Of a stretch of 18,721 nucleotides of DNA, positions 1 through 6,542 are shown piece after piece. The notes beneath the pieces are model-generated. The model saw only the letters and a list, made by a program, of their open reading frames with translations, had not been told where the DNA came from and ran no database searches. The DNA lies in NCBI GenBank assembly GCA_005882715.1, contig VBEI01000123.1, forward strand, positions 1-18,721, read 5' to 3'. Source of the DNA: Chloroflexota bacterium. Its GTDB lineage: Bacteria; Chloroflexota; Dehalococcoidia; SM23-28-2; RBG-16-64-32. A program made the position numbers and the translations under genes. Positions within the stretch are counted from its first letter, which is position 1. Every line of letters begins with the position of its first letter.

Positions 1-548
1 CTTCGGACGCCGAATCGCACGTAGTCGACGATACGGACGGCTGATTGCAGCTATGCCGCCCGCGCCGAATATCCACGCGGCAGCCTATCAACAAGCCCAA
101 GGCAATTCTGACACCTGTACTTGATTTCGGGCGGTCGAAGTCCAAGAGGATCAGGCAGTTCGAGGCGTGCGAAGTCGTGATCGCAGAAAATGGACAGCGC
201 ACGGGGGGCGAAGACCAGTCCCGAGCGGTATCCGGCGCCGGGCGCCGGCGGACTGAATATCTCCTGCACGTTCCCGAGGTTCGTCATGCGCGGGCCCTGG
301 TAACGGGCGCAGACGGCGAGCGCGTTTGACTAGAAGCCGCCTCCATCTCTGGCTCCCGCACGCGCCAGAGGATCAATTGGTGGCGCCGGCGACCTACGGT
401 GTGAGAGACCGGCGGTTGGGCGGAGGATCGACACTTGGATACGAAACAGGCATATATTGTCGCCTCCGGCCCCGCTGCAACACGCGGACTACGTTCGTCA
501 CACCCGCGGCAGAGGCGCCTCACTACTCAGCGGAGCCGGCCTATTCCC
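1..548. other. No convincing gene; possible decayed element DNA
   Basis: I could assign no gene here. On the minus strand two short open frames, of 79 and 78 codons, meet in an ATGA overlap at 284-287, but neither has recognisable motifs and the first is rich in Arg, Ser and Pro as shadow frames usually are. A good GGAGG ribosome site followed by ATG near 453 (minus) opens a frame that stops after 19 codons. If 549-1118 is a terminase small subunit, the large subunit would be expected here, but I see no Walker-type motif. The stretch may be eroded phage or element DNA. Confidence 0.3.
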
Positions 549-1118
549 CTACAAGACCTCTGACGGCAGCTTCATATTCCTGCCGTACTTCGCGTCGAAG
601 GCGTCAATCGCTGCCAACACGTCTTCCTCGTCGGTGCTCTCCCGCGCAGGCGCACCTTGCAGGGGCGGGATAAGCTGACGCCGCGCTCGGATGTCGGCGT
701 ACCAGGACTCGACCGCCGCCATGTTCGGGAAGACGAATTGCAGCCGACCCGTTGGCTCCTCGACGGGAGCCAGGGCCGTGCGCAGGACAATATGAAGCGC
801 CGAGACGTAGAGGCTCCACCAGTAATTGCGCTCCCCCAAGAACCCTGCGTCGTTGCGGGACTTTTCGGTAGCGTCGTAAGCCCGCTGCCGGAGATACTTT
901 ACATCGTCGAACACGTTGGCGATGGTCTCGTCCCGCGTTGCATTGAAGCGTTCATTGAGCCAGCGATTTACCTGTCTCACTGTTACCACACCCAGGTCGT
1001 AGGCCGCTGTCAGGCGCTCTGCAATGAAGGCTGAAGGCTTGCCCGCCTGGGCCATCTCATACGTGGCATCTTTCAGCATTTGCGTATGCTCTGCCGTTCG
1101 TCCTGCGACCCTACCCAC
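549..1118 (-). CDS. HTH-containing protein, possibly phage terminase small subunit-like
   Basis: A 189-aa protein starting at GTG. Residues about 24-55 look like a helix-turn-helix region: a short helix, a segment containing IAERL, then TVRQVNRWLNERF. The middle holds charged and aromatic helices and the C-terminal third is acidic. Its start overlaps by 8 nt the end of a broken HNH endonuclease gene read in the same direction, so the two look co-translated. An HNH gene next to a DNA-binding small terminase subunit is a common arrangement at phage packaging modules, which is the main reason for the suggestion. No large terminase subunit follows within the window, so the role is inferred from context. 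It could instead be another DNA-binding protein of the element. Confidence 0.5.
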   Translation of the reverse strand: MGRVAGRTAEHTQMLKDATYEMAQAGKPSAFIAERLTAAYDLGVVTVRQVNRWLNERFNATRDETIANVFDDVKYLRQRAYDATEKSRNDAGFLGERNYWWSLYVSALHIVLRTALAPVEEPTGRLQFVFPNMAAVESWYADIRARRQLIPPLQGAPARESTDEEDVLAAIDAFDAKYGRNMKLPSEVL

Positions 1119-1384
1119 CGAACATCCTTTTTCCCGCCGTTAGTCGGTGGATGACGTAGGCCGCACCGACCTTCCCCTTGCGGCTATTGCATGAGCGGCA
1201 CGCTGTGACCAGATTGCTCTCGTCATGCGTGCGAGAGAGCAACGTAATGATCGAGAGTCAAATCTTCCTGACTCCCGCAGAACGAACACGTGTAGTGGTC
1301 CCTCTCAAAGACCCGATGTCGCACGGATGCGGGTATGTAGCGAGACGGCTGGTAACCGACCTGACGGATGAGCCTTTTGGTCAT
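1111..1384 (-). pseudogene. HNH endonuclease, frameshifted
   Basis: An ATG at 1384 opens 53 codons that end at a TGA at 1225-1223, and the matching continuation lies in another frame from 1224 to a TAG at 1113-1111 (37 codons). The first part has the HNH signature: VFERD, then CSFC (C33, C36), then LDH (D45, H46). The second part supplies DESNLVTAC, CRSC and NSRKG, which complete the zinc-binding CxxC pairs and the last motif. Intact relatives usually have two or three more residues between the DH motif and the D-x-x-N-L motif, so a short deletion at about 1223-1230 probably caused the shift. A sequencing error is possible. The gene would have encoded a phage-type nicking or packaging nuclease of about 90 aa. 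Confidence 0.8.
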
Positions 1385-1409
1385 AAAATACTATTAAACC
1401 TCACCTTTA

Positions 1410-1438
1410 ATTATAGGGTATCTACTAAATTCTTGCAG
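1410..1438 (-). promoter_or_regulatory. Candidate promoter for the HNH gene
   Basis: Read on the minus strand, a perfect TATAAT (1415-1410) is preceded, with a 17-nt spacer, by CTGCAA (1438-1433), which matches three of six -35 positions. It lies in an AT-rich patch about 25 nt before the HNH start codon, with AAGGTGAGG between. The spacing of that ribosome site to the ATG is long, about 14 nt. Based on consensus matches only. Confidence 0.4.
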
Positions 1439-1716
1439 AACATCAACATTCACGGTATTGAGATCCCCGCCACCCCGTTTGTGGGATCCCCAACGCAGAA
1501 TGTCGCATGGAGTGTCGCAATTGGACGCTATCGTCGGGTTGTCGCGATGTGATCGTGCAGGTTTTACTGCCGAGCCCGACCGGTGCCTCTTTGAGTCGTG
1601 CCGCCGAGCTTCGTCTCATGGGACTGCTTGACACCTCTTATCAGATAGTGTAACGTAGACACCAACTGGATAAATCCGTCACGAGCATCGGTAGGGACTG
1701 GCCCAATGACCGACGC
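1439..1716. other. Intergenic stretch with no gene seen
   Basis: Between the HNH promoter region and the structured segment before the next plus-strand gene I find no reading frame with protein-like composition on either strand. The minus-strand frames here are rich in Arg, Ser and Thr and look like chance. Confidence 0.4.
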
Positions 1717-1809
1717 GCCACCCGAACAGAAACGGTGGCAATGCCAACCCGAAAGGGAACGACGGGGTCGCAGCAAGGCGACAATCTGATAAGCGGGGTC
1801 ACTCGCATC
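1717..1809 (+). ncRNA. Possible structured leader or small RNA
   Basis: Several small hairpins follow one another on the plus strand and run into the intrinsic terminator at 1810-1836: GCCACC/GGTGGC (1717-1722 with 1734-1739), CCC-GAAA-GGG (1748-1757) and GTCGC/GCGAC (1767-1771 with 1778-1782). The hexamer GGGGTC occurs at 1764-1769 and again at 1795-1800. The combination suggests a folded transcript ending at the terminator, or an attenuated leader of the gene at 1862. It does not match any riboswitch consensus I can recall well enough to name. Confidence 0.25.
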
Positions 1810-1836
1810 GCCTTCCTGTTGATGGAAGGCTTTTTT
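1810..1836 (+). terminator. Intrinsic terminator
   Basis: A perfect 7-bp stem, GCCTTCC (1810-1816) with GGAAGGC (1824-1830), a 7-nt loop and six Ts (1831-1836). There is no plus-strand gene just upstream, so it either ends a small RNA or acts as an attenuator for the downstream module at 1862-3614. Confidence 0.8.
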
Positions 1837-1861
1837 AGTGGGCCAGAGAAAGGGGCGCAAA

Positions 1862-2224
1862 ATGAACGAGGCAAACAATGCCACCCATGAGGAAAAGCAT
1901 GACCTGCTGCCTAGGGACGGCCCACCGGATGACCTTTACTGGCAGGCGGTGCCCATCTGGTCTGGACAGACCCACGATGACCTGATGGAGCGGCTCGGCG
2001 AAGGATACCCGTCCGGATACGCGCTGGGGTTCGAGGAAGGGATTGTAATGTCGATGAAACGACCCGAATGGGCGCAAGGACTTTACCACGCCCTCAGGCA
2101 GCACTACCTGATGACTCACACAGAAGAAGACCTCGACGATTGGGAGCGCCACGCGAGTGAGACGGCAATGGCCATTCCTATCCAGCGGATGTCGTATGGT
2201 CCCGAAGGAACATCGATTCGGTAA
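1862..2224 (+). CDS. Hypothetical protein of a mobile-element module
   Basis: A 120-aa acidic, soluble protein with no signal peptide or membrane segment. I chose the ATG at 1862 because GAAAGGGG lies about 8 nt before it; an in-frame ATG at 1838 overlaps the terminator tail and lacks a ribosome site. The sequence has an acidic N-terminus, an aromatic stretch with YWQAVPIW, a GYALGFEEG segment, and a helical part with EEDLDDWERH near the C-terminus. I do not recognise the family. It ends 6 bp before the excisionase-like gene and is probably co-transcribed with it and the integrase, so it may help maintain or transfer the element. Confidence 0.6.
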   Translation: MNEANNATHEEKHDLLPRDGPPDDLYWQAVPIWSGQTHDDLMERLGEGYPSGYALGFEEGIVMSMKRPEWAQGLYHALRQHYLMTHTEEDLDDWERHASETAMAIPIQRMSYGPEGTSIR

Positions 2225-2230
2225 GGTCTC

Positions 2231-2530
2231 ATGAAGAAGGGAACGTTTAGCAGGAAGTTACTGGGCCTCATTTCGGGCGATGATGTCCCTGACTTCGAGA
2301 GCTCGATTGCAGTGAGCGCGCCGCAAGCTACACCGCGAGTTGACGACCGACAACTGCTCTTGACGGTCGAGCAAGCGCAGCGAAGGCTAGCAATCGGCAG
2401 GAGCCACCTCTATCAACTACTCGGACGCGGGGAATTGAAGTCTGTGAGGATTGGCGGGAGCCGCCGGATTCCCGTCGCCGCACTGGACCGCTATATCGAA
2501 AGAATGCTGGAAGATGACGAGACGATATAA
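2231..2530 (+). CDS. Excisionase-like HTH DNA-binding protein
   Basis: A 99-aa protein. Residues about 42-92 form a winged helix-turn-helix of the excisionase/MerR-like type (HTH_17 style): LLLTVEQAQRRLAIGRSHLY is followed by LLGRGELKSVRIGG and RRIPVAALDRYIE. The N-terminal 40 residues are probably flexible. AAGG lies 4 nt before the ATG. The gene overlaps the integrase start by 17 bp, an arrangement typical of excisionase-integrase pairs, where the small protein binds the attachment site arms and favours excision. The pairing supports that role, but a transcriptional regulator is also possible. Confidence 0.85.
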   Translation: MKKGTFSRKLLGLISGDDVPDFESSIAVSAPQATPRVDDRQLLLTVEQAQRRLAIGRSHLYQLLGRGELKSVRIGGSRRIPVAALDRYIERMLEDDETI

Positions 2531-3614
2531 CGGCGAAGGCACGGTTGCGAAGCGCCGGGATGGTCGATGGGTCGCGGCGGTCAGCCTGCAAGGCGGGCGG
2601 CGGAAGTTCGTTTACGCTCGTACTCGCGAGGAAGCGGGCAAAAAGCTCACCGAGTTGCTGAAGGCTAAGGGCGATGGCCTGCCCATCCCAACCGACAGGC
2701 GGGTGCTCAGGGATTTCATGCAGTCGTGGCTAGAGGCCGTACGACCTTCTTTGAGACCGCGAACGTGGCAGCGATACTCTGAGTTCGTGCGGCTGCACAT
2801 CGTACCGGAGCTTGGCCGATTACCTATTTCTCGCATCACCGTTGAGCATGTCCACCGCCTACATACCAAGAAACTTGACCAAGGGCTTTCGGCCTCGACG
2901 GTCCGGCACATTCACGCTGTTTTGCGCAAAGCGCTGGGGGATGCCGCTCGTTGGGGGTTGGTCACCCGTAACGTCGTGGCCCTCGCTAAACCCCCTCGTC
3001 CTGAGCGTCGGCCCGAGCAGGCGCGAGCGTTCGTGGAGTCGGCGCGGGCAGAGAGGCTTGAAGCACTCTTCGTACTGGGACTCACAACCGGTATGCGCCG
3101 AGGGGAATTGCTGGGCCTCAGATGGAAAGACGTAGACCTAAAGCGAGGGGTCCTGCACGTGAGCGCGACGCTCCAGCGCACCGCGAAAGGGTTCGTCTTC
3201 GCTGAACCGAAGACAGCGCGGGCCAGGCGGCAGATTATTCTCACTGAGCTTGCCAAAACTGGTCTCAAGCAGCACCGTGCCAAGCAGGCGGAGGAACGGC
3301 TGCGGCTGGGTGCGGCGTGGGAAGACAATAACTTGGTTTTCGCCAACGAAGCTGGGCGACCAATCGAGGCAACGAACCTAGTCCAACGTTCCTTTCGCCG
3401 CATATTGGCCCGTGCGGACCTGCCGCTCATTCGATTTCATGACCTACGCCACACCTACGCAACCCTTGCCTTAGGCCGGGGCGTCCATCCGAAGGTTGTA
3501 AGCGACGCGCTCGGCCATGCCGACATATCGACAACGTTGAACCTCTACTCCCACGTTACCGCCGCCATGCATCAACAGGCCGCCGATGCGCTGGACGCTG
3601 TTCTGCGAGGCTAG
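2514..3614 (+). CDS. Tyrosine recombinase / phage-type integrase
   Basis: A 366-aa protein when started at the ATG at 2514; an earlier in-frame ATG at 2451 would add 21 residues read from within the excisionase gene and lacks family character. Residues 1-50 form the small N-terminal arm-binding domain, about 60-150 the SAM-like core-binding domain, and about 170-366 the catalytic domain. The catalytic set is complete: R195 (TGMRRGE), K233 (EPKT), H309 and R312 (HDLRH), H335 (LGHAD) and the nucleophile Y345 (NLYSHV). The protein should therefore be active. It integrates and excises an element by strand exchange, and its position just before tRNA-Lys makes that gene the likely target. Length and domain order are normal for the family. 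Confidence 0.95.
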   Translation: MTRRYNGEGTVAKRRDGRWVAAVSLQGGRRKFVYARTREEAGKKLTELLKAKGDGLPIPTDRRVLRDFMQSWLEAVRPSLRPRTWQRYSEFVRLHIVPELGRLPISRITVEHVHRLHTKKLDQGLSASTVRHIHAVLRKALGDAARWGLVTRNVVALAKPPRPERRPEQARAFVESARAERLEALFVLGLTTGMRRGELLGLRWKDVDLKRGVLHVSATLQRTAKGFVFAEPKTARARRQIILTELAKTGLKQHRAKQAEERLRLGAAWEDNNLVFANEAGRPIEATNLVQRSFRRILARADLPLIRFHDLRHTYATLALGRGVHPKVVSDALGHADISTTLNLYSHVTAAMHQQAADALDAVLRG

Positions 3615-3620
3615 TGCGTT

Positions 3621-3639
3621 GTTGTCAAAACTGTTGTCA
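3621..3639 (+). repeat. Direct repeat GTTGTCA, candidate integrase arm site
   Basis: GTTGTCA occurs at 3621-3627 and again at 3633-3639, so the copies are 12 bp apart. They lie between the integrase stop codon and the tRNA-Lys gene. Short direct repeats in this place often are arm-type binding sites for the integrase. Inferred from position. Confidence 0.4.
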
Positions 3640-3694
3640 GCGGGTGCGGCGGGCGACTACGATTACAGCGGCGCAGATACAAATTCTGGCGCGC

Positions 3695-3769
3695 GGGCCC
3701 GTAGCTCAGCGGTAGAGCTCCGGACTTTTAATCCGGGAGTCGTGGGTTCGAATCCCACCGGGCCCTCCA
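3695..3769 (+). tRNA. tRNA-Lys (anticodon UUU)
   Basis: A complete cloverleaf. Acceptor GGGCCCG (3695-3701) pairs with CGGGCCC (3759-3765), the D arm is GCTC-AGCGGTA-GAGC, the anticodon stem CCGGA/TCCGG encloses CTTTTAA with anticodon TTT, and the T arm is GTGGG-TTCGAAT-CCCAC. A T discriminator base and an encoded CCA follow. The gene decodes AAA/AAG lysine codons. It sits 80 bp after an integrase stop codon, and 45 nt of its 3' part are repeated in decayed form at 5483-5526, so it appears to be an attachment site. An 8-bp dyad starts in its CCA end (3767-3774 with 3784-3791). Confidence 0.97.
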
Positions 3770-4008
3770 TTTATCCCTGTTTAATAAATGGTGATGGCAG
3801 ATTGGAGCGAGCTCGAAGTCGGGCCGGGGGACGTTTCGATCATACTTCAGGCCATAACGCCTGGGTGGTGGGTGCTGAGACCGTAACCGGAATCGACTGG
3901 TCGGGGCCTGCCGACTACGCGAAGCGCTCGTAAATCAGCGGACAGATGACCACGCCAAGACCTAGGACTACTGTCCTAATACCCTGTAAGGAGCGTCCTG
4001 AAGTCCGT
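3770..4008. other. Short intergenic stretch after tRNA-Lys
   Basis: No gene seen. ATAAATGG at 3784-3791 mirrors CCATTTAT at 3767-3774 across the tRNA end and could be a weak tRNA terminator or part of an attachment core. A 6-bp stem, TAGGAC (3963-3968) with GTCCTA (3973-3978), lies about 30 bp beyond the oxidase stop codon on the minus strand, but has no T-run, so it is at best a weak terminator. Confidence 0.35.
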
Positions 4009-5412
4009 CTATGAGGGAGCGATGTTCTGGTTCAACCGGAAGAAATTGTCCGGGTCGTACTTGCGCTTGAGGGCCTTTAAACGCTCGTATTTCCCAGATC
4101 CGTAGGCTTGGCGGACCCGCTGCTCACCTTCCTCCATCAAAAAGTTCACATAAACACTCGTGTGGTAAGGCTCAAGGGCCGACCAGAAGTTCCGCGACCA
4201 CTCGCGCTCCTCATGAAAGCCCTCGGTTGTCTCGGTGGTGGCGTTGATGTTAATCGTGTGACCAGCGCCTCGACTGTCAAAGGCGGTTTCGTCCTCCCCA
4301 ACGCGAGCGATGGCTCCTCCGAGCTGGAATATCGGAAAGGCCGTGAGCGGAGACGTCATCCGCATGGCGTTGTCAGCAACGAAGTCGATTGAGTCATCCG
4401 TCAGGTTGGTTACGTTACAGGACCGGAAGTAGTACCACCAGCCGGCGGGGAACGAGGGATCGAACATTGACTGGTGGGTAACGAACGGCTTCGCGACGCA
4501 TAGGTCAAGTACCGGCGAGCCGAACCGCTTCATTGGCCGCACGACCTTTTCTCCTTCATCCAGCGGCCCGGCGTAGCAGCATATCACTGTGACGACCGGC
4601 TTACCATGCAGCTCCTGTGGGATGACGGGAAGTGGCGGAGCCCTACGGTGGACAACGATCGTCGTCAGGTCGTCCGGCACATCGGCGATCCAGTCCCGGT
4701 AGAAGCGCAAGACCTTAGGCGAGTCCTCCATTGGCCAGAAGATCGGCCCGGCCAGCACGATCGGGCCGAGGGGGTTGAGACGAAACTCGAACTCGGTAAC
4801 GATCCCGAAATTCCCTCCTGCCCCGCGCACACCCCAGAAGAGATCGGCGTTTTCCTTCTCGCTCGCCTTCAGGAATTCGCCGTCGGCTGTCACGATATCG
4901 ACCGAGAGAAGTTGATCGATCGTAAGCCCGAACTTACGCATTAGCCAGCCGATCCCACCCCCCAGCGTCAACCCGGCGAGGCCAGTGTGTGTGACGATCC
5001 CCGCTGGCACGGCTAACCCAAACGCTTGCGTCTCGCGATCGAGTTCACCGAGCAAGACTCCTGCCTGGGCCCGGGCCGTTCGCGTGTAAGGATCGACCCG
5101 AATGCCCTTCATGAGGGAGAGGTCGATAACGAGGCCTCCATCGCATACTGAGAGCCCGGGAAAGCTATGTCCACCACTGCGAACGGCCACGCGAAGGCCG
5201 GCTTGCCGCGCCAGCTTCACGGCCGCCATGACGTCGGCCGCTCCGGCGCATCGCGCGATAAGGGCTGGATGACGGTCGATCGACCCGTTCCACACCTTGC
5301 GATGTTCTTCGTAGTAGGGATCGCCCGGGCGGAAGATCTCCCCGCCGAAGCCGCCGGCGAGCTTTTCCTTCGCCTCGGGGTCGATCTCGGCGTAGTCGAT
5401 GCTTCCTGCCAC
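4009..5412 (-). CDS. BBE-type FAD-linked oxidase
   Basis: A 467-aa protein. I chose the GTG at 5412, which follows GAGGGAGAG at good spacing; longer frames read through a tRNA remnant. Residues about 45-185 are the FAD-binding PCMH fold: RSGGHS with H82, the usual histidine for 8-alpha flavin attachment, then a GLTLGGGIGW loop. The C-terminal BBE segment is clear (KYERLKALKRKYDPDNFF, then LNQNIAPS). The cysteine that forms the second covalent link in bicovalent relatives is absent; the matching stretch reads VTHTGLAG, so attachment is probably through histidine only. Such enzymes oxidise alcohols, sugars or secondary metabolites with O2, giving H2O2. No signal peptide is seen, so it is probably cytoplasmic. 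The gene lies between a tRNA-Lys and its truncated copy, and 159 bp beyond the glycan operon, so a link to that operon is uncertain. Confidence 0.92.
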   Translation of the reverse strand: MAGSIDYAEIDPEAKEKLAGGFGGEIFRPGDPYYEEHRKVWNGSIDRHPALIARCAGAADVMAAVKLARQAGLRVAVRSGGHSFPGLSVCDGGLVIDLSLMKGIRVDPYTRTARAQAGVLLGELDRETQAFGLAVPAGIVTHTGLAGLTLGGGIGWLMRKFGLTIDQLLSVDIVTADGEFLKASEKENADLFWGVRGAGGNFGIVTEFEFRLNPLGPIVLAGPIFWPMEDSPKVLRFYRDWIADVPDDLTTIVVHRRAPPLPVIPQELHGKPVVTVICCYAGPLDEGEKVVRPMKRFGSPVLDLCVAKPFVTHQSMFDPSFPAGWWYYFRSCNVTNLTDDSIDFVADNAMRMTSPLTAFPIFQLGGAIARVGEDETAFDSRGAGHTININATTETTEGFHEEREWSRNFWSALEPYHTSVYVNFLMEEGEQRVRQAYGSGKYERLKALKRKYDPDNFFRLNQNIAPS

Positions 5413-5482
5413 TGAACACTCTCCCTCTTCGGGCCGAGTATGCCCTCTGACCGAGCCGTATGTCCATGACAGCTCTAAAGAG

Positions 5483-5526
5483 CTTTTAATTCGGGAGCGT
5501 GGGTTCGAATCCCTGCGTGCCCTCCA
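5483..5526 (+). pseudogene. Decayed tRNA-Lys 3' fragment, candidate attachment site
   Basis: This 44-nt stretch aligns with 3725-3769 of the intact tRNA-Lys from the anticodon loop to the CCA, with four substitutions and one missing base (40 of 45 positions agree). It has CTTTTAAT, the GGGTTCGAATCCC T loop and an encoded CCA. The 5' half is absent and the T stem has two mismatches, so it cannot be a working tRNA. It is in the same orientation as the intact gene. That is the expected form of the far junction of an insertion at the tRNA 3' end, or of an old tandem tRNA copy. Confidence 0.8.
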
Positions 5527-5570
5527 ATTAGGGCCAATCGGCTGTTTCAGAGGAGCAAGGGCCGCAAAGC

Positions 5571-6542
5571 TTAAGGCTGAAGTTGGACGCGCCCTCCGCC
5601 TGATGCTTCCCTGGCTGGGCTCATTACCAGGTGTTTCGTCAGCCGTTGGAGGCCGGCGCGCAGAGGCACGGGCGGGCCCCACCGGCCGGTTGACGCAATA
5701 AGCGCGGGGCTGACGAGCGACTTATCGACATCCCCCGCGCGGCGTGGGCGAAAGACCAATTGAGGCGCAACGCCTAGGTGTTCGCCCAAAACGACGGCTG
5801 CATCGAGGATGGGCGTTGCCACCCCGCTGCCGACATTCCAAACGACGTCTTCGGTATACGAGATAGCGAGTTTTACCGCATCTACCAGATCCGACACGTA
5901 GAGGAAGTCCCGCACCTGCCGGCCGTCTCCGTGGATCTCTACCGGAAGGTTGTGGGCGATGCGCTCGCTAAAAATGGCCAACACGCCGCCCTCGGCGTCG
6001 CTGCGCTGCCGTGGACCATAGACGTTTGACGGCCGCAGTATTGCAAAAGATAGCCCCGCTGCCTGCACACGCTTTTCCGCCAAAAGCTTATGGGTGCCGT
6101 AGAAGTTGCCCGGCGAAGGCGGCGTTTCTTCGGTCGCTGGTTCGCCAGTCTCTCCGTAAATCGCTCCCCCCGACGAAATGAACACAAATCGGCGCATGGA
6201 TGCCTGCCGCGCAGCGTCCAAGAGGACCTGCGTCCCCGTCTCGTTCACATCGCGATCATACTTCGGATCATTCATCGAGCGCTCAACGCTCGTCTGCGCG
6301 GCGCAATGAACGATCACATCCGCTTGAGCCTCGTGAATCGCAGTAGCGACCGCTTCTTTCGATCGGATGTCGCCGCTATGTAGCACGACCTCTGGAGGAA
6401 TATTTGATTCGCGACCCGTACTCAGGTTATCGAGTACATGCACCCGCTGTCCTGCTGCGTGCAACGCGTCGACAACATGCGAGCCGATAAAGCCCGCACC
6501 GCCCGTGACGAGGATGCCGCCTTCGCCGAACTTACGCGTCAT
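5571..6542 (-). CDS. Extended SDR, NAD-dependent sugar epimerase/dehydratase
   Basis: A 323-aa extended short-chain dehydrogenase of the GalE-like type. The NAD-binding Rossmann motif TGGAGFIG is at 12-20, the catalytic serine region at 123-124 (ISSGG), and the Y148-x-x-x-K152 pair lies in YGTHK. RPSNVYGPRQ and the substrate-side DGRQVRDFLYVSDL segments are typical of nucleotide-sugar enzymes. It would act in the cytoplasm on an NDP-sugar as a 4-epimerase or dehydratase; the exact substrate cannot be read from sequence. Its ATG overlaps the stop of the MFS-deacetylase gene (ATGA), which places it last in the operon. The C-terminal 20 residues are low in conserved features. Family normal length is 310-340. 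Confidence 0.92.
   Translation of the reverse strand: MTRKFGEGGILVTGGAGFIGSHVVDALHAAGQRVHVLDNLSTGRESNIPPEVVLHSGDIRSKEAVATAIHEAQADVIVHCAAQTSVERSMNDPKYDRDVNETGTQVLLDAARQASMRRFVFISSGGAIYGETGEPATEETPPSPGNFYGTHKLLAEKRVQAAGLSFAILRPSNVYGPRQRSDAEGGVLAIFSERIAHNLPVEIHGDGRQVRDFLYVSDLVDAVKLAISYTEDVVWNVGSGVATPILDAAVVLGEHLGVAPQLVFRPRRAGDVDKSLVSPALIASTGRWGPPVPLRAGLQRLTKHLVMSPAREASGGGRVQLQP

Noticed and set aside
1178..1552. Plus-strand 124-codon frame
   Set aside because: It covers the HNH pseudogene on the other strand, whose motifs are unmistakable.
1717..1836. c-di-GMP-I (GEMM) riboswitch
   Set aside because: The CCAACCCGAAAGGG and CGCAGCAAGGC stretches look faintly similar, but the conserved GGGACGCAAAGCC core and second helix set are missing.
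3586..3933. Plus-strand 115-codon frame across tRNA-Lys
   Set aside because: It overlaps the integrase end and reads through the tRNA (VGSNPTGPS); not a gene.
5413..5682. N-terminal extension of the FAD oxidase frame up to 5682
   Set aside because: The extension includes the antisense translation of a tRNA tail (ARRDSNPR), a known false-start sign. The GTG at 5412 has a good ribosome site.
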